NCBI GenBank assembly: GCA_964386525.1
Contig: CAYLSO010000292.1
Coordinates: forward strand, 1 to 7,444
Length of the DNA stretch: 7,444 bases
Source: CAYLSO01 sp964386525
GTDB lineage: Bacteria > Eisenbacteria > RBG-16-71-46 > DASYSL01
Reading direction: 5' to 3'
Shown here: positions 1-3,625 of the stretch, piece after piece
Layout: every line of letters begins with the position of its first letter
How positions within the stretch are numbered: position 1 is the stretch's first letter
Notes under the pieces: model-generated
What the model was told of the DNA's origin: nothing
The model's input: only the letters and a program-made list of their open reading frames with translations
Databases searched by the model: none
Program-made: the position numbers and the translations under genes

Positions 1-60
1 ATCGTGGCGGTGGCCGGCGTGGACGAGGCGGGTGTGGAATCCCTGCGGCTCGGGGGTCAT
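1..60 (-). CDS. Start of a probable trans-sulfuration family PLP enzyme (partial, runs off left edge)
   Basis: Only the first 20 codons lie in the window: an ATG at 60-58, then an open frame to base 1. The short peptide contains 'GFHTRLVHAG' at residues 7-16. This matches the N-terminal 'F.TR.vHAG' signature of the Cys/Met metabolism PLP-dependent family (cystathionine gamma-synthase, cystathionine beta/gamma-lyase, O-acetylhomoserine sulfhydrylase, methionine gamma-lyase). The start is supported by CAGGAG six bases upstream. The gene lies 106 bases downstream of the pABA cluster on the same strand, so it may be co-transcribed or have its own promoter. The PLP lysine and substrate-specificity residues lie outside the window, so the exact enzyme cannot be named. 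The family call rests on one short motif. Confidence 0.55.
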   Translation of the reverse strand, partial: MTPEPQGFHTRLVHAGHRHD

Positions 61-66
61 CGCGGT

Positions 67-72
67 CTCCTG
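67..72 (-). promoter_or_regulatory. Ribosome binding site of the left-edge gene
   Basis: On the minus strand this reads CAGGAG, six bases before the ATG at 60-58. With the family-like N-terminus, it makes the partial ORF a credible gene start rather than chance. Confidence 0.6.
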
Positions 73-145
73 GGAGATGGACTTGGGGCGTCTTGCGGGA
101 CGCGGGTCGGCCGCAGTCTACTCCATTTCGGGCGGTCAGGAGGAG

Positions 146-160
146 CGCCCCGGCGGGGCG
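146..160. repeat. GC-rich inverted repeat between the pabC-like stop and the next gene
   Basis: CGCCCC (146-151) and GGGGCG (155-160) are perfect complements around a 3-base loop. The hairpin starts 7 bases past the stop of the pabC-like gene. No T tract follows in the minus direction, so it is not a standard intrinsic terminator. It could stabilise a 3' end or slow polymerase. The rest of the 61-166 gap shows nothing else convincing. Confidence 0.4.
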
Positions 161-166
161 GTCCGA

Positions 167-814
167 TCACCCGGGTCGCAGGGTGAGTGCGGCGAAGAGC
201 AACTCGATCTCCCGGCGGACTTCTGGCGGAAAGCGGCGCGCACCCATCGGTGCCGATGGTCCGCGCGCACCCGCCAGCTCGCACGTGCCCTTCACGGCAT
301 TGACGAGCAGGATCGGCATCCCGCCGAGGACGATCGGCGCCTCGCGCATGGGCAAGTGCTCGCGGATGGCGGTCTCGGCGGTGGACCAGACGCGCGGGCG
401 GTCGCGCGGCACGCACACCGGTCCCTCGCCATCCCAGCCGACCACGGCCGCCCGGCAGGCTTCGTAGATCTCGGAGCCATCCGGCGAGGTGAGCAGCGTC
501 GCCGTGCCCTCGAGCCGCACGGCGTCGTAGAGGCTCGGGGACGCGGGCTTGGGAAACGGCCCCGGCAGGTCGGCCGCCGGCGACGCCACGCACCGCGCGG
601 GCATGCCGTCCCAGAGCTGCGAGCCCGAGCGCGCCTCCGTCCGGACGCCCTGCCCCGGGGCGGCGTGCACCGCCCAGACGCCGACGGCCGCCTCGCGCCC
701 GAAGCGCGCGAACGCCTCCCACTCCGGGCTCTCCAGCGGCAACGCGAGCCGCCGCGCGTGGTAGTCCCAGAGGACCACCCCGCGCTCGGTCACTCGGAGC
801 AGCGTATAGGGCAT
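167..814 (-). CDS. Short class IV aminotransferase-like protein, candidate aminodeoxychorismate lyase (PabC-like)
   Basis: This 215-residue protein sits last in a PabA-PabB-PabC order. In that position the expected job is the PLP-dependent conversion of aminodeoxychorismate to p-aminobenzoate plus pyruvate in the cytoplasm. Family-like features are an N-terminal 'LWDYHARRL' (residues 15-23, like the 'yH..RL' segment), a candidate PLP lysine K89 followed by 'LYDAVR' (95-100), and 'GSEIYEA' (113-119), where E118 fits the conserved glutamate. Later come a 'VWSTAETAI' helix (142-150) and 'VNAVKGT' (171-177), resembling the 'tNavrG' segment. It is about 50-60 residues shorter than usual PabC, and the Asn after the conserved Glu is not evident. 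It starts at an ATG inside the end of pabB (25-base overlap), with GGGAG seven bases upstream (826-822). It could be a divergent lyase, another class IV aminotransferase or a decayed copy. Confidence 0.6.
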   Translation of the reverse strand: MPYTLLRVTERGVVLWDYHARRLALPLESPEWEAFARFGREAAVGVWAVHAAPGQGVRTEARSGSQLWDGMPARCVASPAADLPGPFPKPASPSLYDAVRLEGTATLLTSPDGSEIYEACRAAVVGWDGEGPVCVPRDRPRVWSTAETAIREHLPMREAPIVLGGMPILLVNAVKGTCELAGARGPSAPMGARRFPPEVRREIELLFAALTLRPG

Positions 815-1794
815 CCCAGCGCTCCCAGCTTGACCCGCAGCTCGTCGAGCTCCTGTTGCGGGTCGGAGTCGTAGATTACGCCGCCACCGACGCCGTAAAC
901 CCAGCCGTCCGTGCGGCGCACCGCCGTGCGGATGAGCAACCCGAAGACCGACCGGTCAGCGTCGCGCACGCCCAACGCTCCACAGTAGGCGCCCCGCGGA
1001 CCCGGCTCCAGCTCGTGGATCATCTCCAGCGCCGCCGGCTTCGGCGCGCCGGTCACCGAGCCCCCCGGGTGCAAGGCGGCGAGCACGTCGAGCGGCGTGG
1101 CCCCCGCTTCGAGTTCCCCGACGACGTCGCTGACCGTCTGGAGCGCGTACGGCAGCGGCACCACCCGGCGTTCGTTCTCGACGCGGATGGTGCGTGGCCG
1201 GCACACCGGCGCCAGATCGTTGCGGATCAGGTCGGTGATCATCGCCAGCTCGCAGCGGTCCTTCTCGCTGGCCTCCAGCGCCCCCCCGGCCTCGGGGCGC
1301 GCCGTGCCCTTCATCGGCTCGGAGTGGACGTGCCCGCCGCCTGTCTCGAAGAACAGCTCCGGAGATCCCGAGACGAACTCCTCGCCACCGGGCAGCCGGA
1401 CCCACGCGGCGAAGCGCGGCACGCCTCGGGCGCACAGCGCCGTCAGAAGCGCCGCCCCGCCGGCGCCCGCCAGTCGCGCCCGCAGTGTGTAGCAGACCTG
1501 GTAGACGTCCCCGCGCGCGATCGCCTCGCGGATGCGCTCGACGTGGGGCGCGTACGCGCCCGTCGCGAGGTGCGCGTCGAACCCCGGCGCGGCGACCTCC
1601 CACTCCACCTCGCACGGCGCCGTGGAACCCGATGCGAAGACCCGCGGCGCATCGCCGGCCCTCTCGAATGGCGCATACACCAGGCCGCCGTCGGGCGCCT
1701 CGCGCAGGCCGCGGAGCAGCAGGAACGGCCGGCCGCCGAAACCGGGCCCGAGGAGAGCGAAGCCCTCCTCCCGCTCCAGGTCCGCGAGCTTCAC
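790..1794 (-). CDS. pabB: Aminodeoxychorismate synthase component I, short form (PabB)
   Basis: This is a chorismate-binding enzyme that aminates chorismate to 4-amino-4-deoxychorismate, using ammonia delivered by PabA, on the way to p-aminobenzoate and folate. Visible motifs are 'GDVYQV' (95-100), 'SGSPELFF' (142-149), 'PMKGT' (160-164), 'DLIRNDL' (188-194), 'HPGGSVTGAPK' (242-252), 'ELEPGPRGAYCGALG' (261-275), 'LLIRTAV' (286-292) and 'GGGVIYDSDP' (303-312). K162 in PMKGT is the family's diagnostic lysine; anthranilate synthase TrpE has Ala there, so PabB is favoured. At 334 residues it lacks much of the N-terminal region of the roughly 450-residue enzymes. The 'hHLVS' segment reads 'LQTVSD', with Gln219 where His is usual. 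The start is GTG at 1794-1792, sharing GTGA with the pabA stop, which suggests translational coupling. Confidence 0.9.
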   Translation of the reverse strand: MKLADLEREEGFALLGPGFGGRPFLLLRGLREAPDGGLVYAPFERAGDAPRVFASGSTAPCEVEWEVAAPGFDAHLATGAYAPHVERIREAIARGDVYQVCYTLRARLAGAGGAALLTALCARGVPRFAAWVRLPGGEEFVSGSPELFFETGGGHVHSEPMKGTARPEAGGALEASEKDRCELAMITDLIRNDLAPVCRPRTIRVENERRVVPLPYALQTVSDVVGELEAGATPLDVLAALHPGGSVTGAPKPAALEMIHELEPGPRGAYCGALGVRDADRSVFGLLIRTAVRRTDGWVYGVGGGVIYDSDPQQELDELRVKLGALGCPIRCSE

Positions 1795-2363
1795 GCCACC
1801 ACCCGGAAGAAACCCGCGACCATCTCCCGGCCCCGCGGCGTGCCGTACGAGTCGGGGTGGAATTGCAGGCCGGCCATGGGCAGGGTCTCGTGCTCGATCG
1901 CCATGGGGATGCCGTCGTCGGTCCGGGCGACGACGCGTAGCGGGGTGGCGACATCGGCGAGTGCGAGCGAGTGGTAGCGCATCACCACCTCAGGGCCTGC
2001 GAAGCTCGGGAACAGTCGGGAAGCGGAGAACCGAACCGCCGACAGCTTGCCGTGCGCCGGCCGCACGGGAGTGAGCCGAGCCCCGAACGCCAGCCCGAGC
2101 GCCTGGTGCCCGAGACAGATTCCCAGCAGGGGCAGCCCGGCCCGGGCCGCCGCCCGGACCACCTCCACGATCCCGGCCCGCTCCGGGTCGGTCGGGCCCG
2201 GCCCGATGACCACGGCGTCGAACCCCCGCAACGCTCCGGAATCGCCCGCCGCCTCGCGGCCGGGGCGGATGACCACGTCCCGGCGCTCGCAGGGCAGGGA
2301 TTCGATCACGTTCCAGGAGAAGGAGTCGTGGTTCTCGAGGAAGAGCAGGCGCATTGCGGACAT
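1791..2363 (-). CDS. pabA: Glutamine amidotransferase component of aminodeoxychorismate synthase (PabA/TrpG family)
   Basis: This 190-residue class I glutamine amidotransferase hydrolyses glutamine and passes ammonia to its PabB partner, encoded immediately downstream with a 4-base overlap. Motifs are 'ENHDSFSWNV' (10-19), 'IGPGPTDP' (53-60), the nucleophile elbow 'GICLGHQ' (81-87, Cys83), 'PAHGK' (102-106), 'RYHSL' (129-133) and 'QFHPDSYGT' (167-175, His169). The catalytic-triad acid, normally Glu in 'FHPE', is Asp171. PabA and TrpG cannot be separated by sequence alone; pairing with a PabB carrying the PabB-type lysine supports PabA. The start could be ATG 2363 or ATG 2354 (three codons in); neither has a clear Shine-Dalgarno. 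The frame stays open much further upstream, but that stretch crosses the repeat-rich leader and lies antisense to tonB, so it was not included. Confidence 0.9.
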   Translation of the reverse strand: MSAMRLLFLENHDSFSWNVIESLPCERRDVVIRPGREAAGDSGALRGFDAVVIGPGPTDPERAGIVEVVRAAARAGLPLLGICLGHQALGLAFGARLTPVRPAHGKLSAVRFSASRLFPSFAGPEVVMRYHSLALADVATPLRVVARTDDGIPMAIEHETLPMAGLQFHPDSYGTPRGREMVAGFFRVVA

Positions 2364-2378
2364 GGAAGCGGAAAGCCC

Positions 2379-2410
2379 GGCCGGCCGCAAGGCGGGGCCG
2401 GCCGCAAGGC
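2379..2410. repeat. Two 15-base direct repeats in the pabA leader
   Basis: GGCCGGCCGCAAGGC occurs perfectly at 2379-2393 and again at 2396-2410, a 17-base period. Both copies lie between the pabA start and the divergent tonB promoter region, so they would be in the 5' leader of the pab transcript. The second copy is also the left half of the adjoining hairpin. Confidence 0.8.
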
Positions 2411-2421
2411 TGCGCCGGCCC
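2395..2421. repeat. Strong hairpin just upstream of pabA
   Basis: The left arm (2395-2406, GGGCCGGCCGCA) pairs with the right arm (2411-2421, TGCGCCGGCCC) as 11 base pairs with one bulged base and a 4-base loop. In the minus direction it would form about 30 bases before the pabA start. No T tract follows, so it is not a plain terminator. Because the left arm is duplicated at 2379-2393, alternative pairings are possible. A regulatory role is inference. Confidence 0.55.
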
Positions 2422-2429
2422 GCATTCGC

Positions 2430-2459
2430 TTGACACCCCGTCACGCAGGGGCGCACAGT
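2430..2459 (+). promoter_or_regulatory. Possible sigma-70-type promoter for tonB
   Basis: A perfect TTGACA (2430-2435) is followed 18 bases later by CACAGT (2454-2459), a poor -10 match (3 of 6). It points toward tonB and would give a leader of about 150 bases. The -35 hexamer is good, but the -10 is weak in this GC-rich DNA. Confidence 0.3.
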
Positions 2460-2472
2460 TCTAGGTGGGTAG

Positions 2473-2487
2473 CCTGCGCCGCGCAGG
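2473..2487. promoter_or_regulatory. 15-base palindrome, possible operator
   Basis: CCTGCGC (2473-2479) and GCGCAGG (2481-2487) are perfect inverted halves around one central base. The site lies in the divergent region, just past the possible tonB promoter. It could bind a dimeric regulator or be a chance GC-rich palindrome. Confidence 0.3.
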
Positions 2488-2602
2488 TCGTGACATCCCC
2501 CCGCTGGGTCCCCCACCCCGTCGTCCCGTCGCCGTTCTTCCCCGGGCAGTCTCCTCCGCCACGGAGCGGGTCCGCCTGACGCCGCCCGCCGGCGAGGAGA
2601 GG

Positions 2603-2610
2603 AAGGAGGT
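2603..2610 (+). promoter_or_regulatory. Strong ribosome binding site of tonB
   Basis: AAGGAGGT, a full anti-16S match, ends eight bases before the ATG at 2619. It fixes the tonB start and is the best Shine-Dalgarno in the window. Confidence 0.85.
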
Positions 2611-2618
2611 AGGGACCC

Positions 2619-3353
2619 ATGACCGCCGCCGCGATCCGCCATCTGCCTGCGGACTTCCTCGGGGCGCGCTTCGGCGACTACGGCTCCGCCGAGCTGAAGC
2701 GCCTGCAGCCCGTCTACCTGCGCCGCGCGCTCTTCTTGTCCTGTCTCCTCGCCGTCACGGCCGTGAGCCTCGCCATGCTGGCGGCCGGGATGCTGAGCCG
2801 GCCGGACGCCGTGCGCCCGCCGATCGTGTTCTTCACGCACTCCTTCGACCCCCCGCCGTCGGTGGTACAGAACCGATTCACGCCCGTCGTCATCACGCCG
2901 GGAGTCGCGCCACCGGCGTTCGCCGCCCCCATCCCCGTGCCGGACGTCGAGGCCCCCGCGGAGCGGACGACCGCCACGCAGAAGGAGTTCCAGACGGTCG
3001 GCCCATCCACCTCGACGACGGACGGTCTGCCGGCGGTCGTCGTCGTGCCCGAGGAACCCGATCCCGACCCCGAGGCCTTCATCTATGTCGAGGAGATGCC
3101 GGTGCCGATCACTCAGCTCGCCCCCGAGTACCCCGAGATCGCGCGCCAGTCGGGCGTACAGGGGATGGTCACCGTGAGGGCCTTGATCGGCACCGACGGC
3201 CGCGTGAAGAGGGTCGAAGTCGAGAAGTCGGTCCCCATCCTCGACGCCGCCGCGGTCAACGCGGTGCGACAGTGGGTTTTCAAGCCGGCGCTGTCCAACA
3301 ACCGCCCGGTCAAGGTGTGGGTCCGGGTGCCGGTGCGGTTCAGGCTCCACTAG
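2619..3353 (+). CDS. TonB-family energy transducer
   Basis: This 244-residue inner-membrane-anchored periplasmic protein is expected to transmit proton-motive-force energy to outer-membrane TonB-dependent receptors. A cytoplasmic N-terminus of about 35 residues, unusually long and basic near its end ('YLRRAL', 33-38), precedes one hydrophobic segment (about 37-59). Residues 61-155 form a Pro/Thr/Glu-rich linker, including 'EEPDPDPEAF' (145-154). The C-terminal TonB domain (about 160-244) has 'APEYPEIARQSGVQGMV' (168-184), a 'GTDGRVKRVEV' turn (191-201), 'LDAAAVNAVRQWVFKPAL' (208-225) and a final 'VPVRFRLH'. No ExbB or ExbD lies in the window, so its motor partners are elsewhere or it is an accessory TonB. 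It is divergent from the pab genes. Which receptor it serves cannot be told. Confidence 0.9.
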   Translation: MTAAAIRHLPADFLGARFGDYGSAELKRLQPVYLRRALFLSCLLAVTAVSLAMLAAGMLSRPDAVRPPIVFFTHSFDPPPSVVQNRFTPVVITPGVAPPAFAAPIPVPDVEAPAERTTATQKEFQTVGPSTSTTDGLPAVVVVPEEPDPDPEAFIYVEEMPVPITQLAPEYPEIARQSGVQGMVTVRALIGTDGRVKRVEVEKSVPILDAAAVNAVRQWVFKPALSNNRPVKVWVRVPVRFRLH

Positions 3354-3399
3354 CCGAGCCGCCCATCACCAACCCCCGGGGGGCCGGCGCTCGCGCCCT

Positions 3400-3424
3400 G
3401 GCCCCCTGGCACTTCGGGGGGACC
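3400..3424 (+). terminator. Imperfect hairpin after tonB, possible transcript end
   Basis: GGCCCCCT (3400-3407) pairs with the G-run and GACC at 3416-3424 with one mismatch, 47 bases past the tonB stop. There is no adjacent T tract, so the terminator call is weak. Confidence 0.3.
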
Positions 3425-3612
3425 GGCCACGGCCGCCCACCCCGGCCCCCCCTTCTGTGACCCCCGTCATACCACCTCCAACCGAGGAGGCGCAGACTAC
3501 TCCGGCGTTTTTCCGTGCCCCCACGACGCCGCAGCCCGACCCGGAAACCCCGCGATCCACCGACGGCGTCCGCCCGCAACGACTCCCCCCACGACCGCGC
3601 CCGCACCGCGGT

Positions 3613-3618
3613 CAGGAG
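3613..3618 (+). promoter_or_regulatory. Ribosome binding site of the secreted C39-like protein
   Basis: CAGGAG lies seven bases before the ATG at 3626. It chooses that start over upstream in-frame GTG codons, and the peptide beginning there is a textbook signal sequence. Confidence 0.75.
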
Positions 3619-3625
3619 TAGCGTC

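Larger units (their letters stand above)
3354..3625. other. Non-coding gap with GC-rich inverted repeats
   Basis: The stretch between tonB and the large secreted-protein gene has no convincing gene. Its first 75 bases are a run of inverted repeats: CCCCCGGGGG (3373-3382), GGCGC-TC-GCGCC (3386-3397) and a longer imperfect stem at 3400-3424. These may together end the tonB transcript, although no T tract follows directly. A T5 run occurs at 3508-3512. A frame open from a GTG at 3515 joins the downstream gene but encodes only an Arg/Pro-rich stretch ahead of a clean signal peptide, so it was not counted as coding. I see no clear promoter, though the promoter for the downstream gene should lie here. 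Confidence 0.5.

Noticed and set aside
115..143. TAGACT (minus strand, 120-115) as a -10 for the left-edge gene
   Set aside because: It matches four of six bases, but no -35 lies at an acceptable distance; the only CTGACC is just 13 bases upstream.
32..874. A 280-codon plus-strand frame over the pabC-like gene
   Set aside because: Its translation is Arg/Ala/His-rich with no family motif, while the minus strand carries a recognisable gene with start, ribosome binding site and operon context.
2364..3350. Upstream extension of the pabA frame to base 3350 on the minus strand
   Set aside because: It lies antisense to tonB and across the intergenic repeats, and its His/Arg/Gly-rich translation resembles no domain. 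The amidotransferase begins normally at 2363 or 2354.
3481..3512. Hairpin plus T5 run as a terminator
   Set aside because: Only a 4-base stem can be drawn before the T tract, too weak to support a terminator.
3515..3625. N-terminal extension of the secreted protein from a GTG at 3515
   Set aside because: It would add 37 Arg/Pro-rich residues in front of a clean signal peptide that has its own ribosome binding site.
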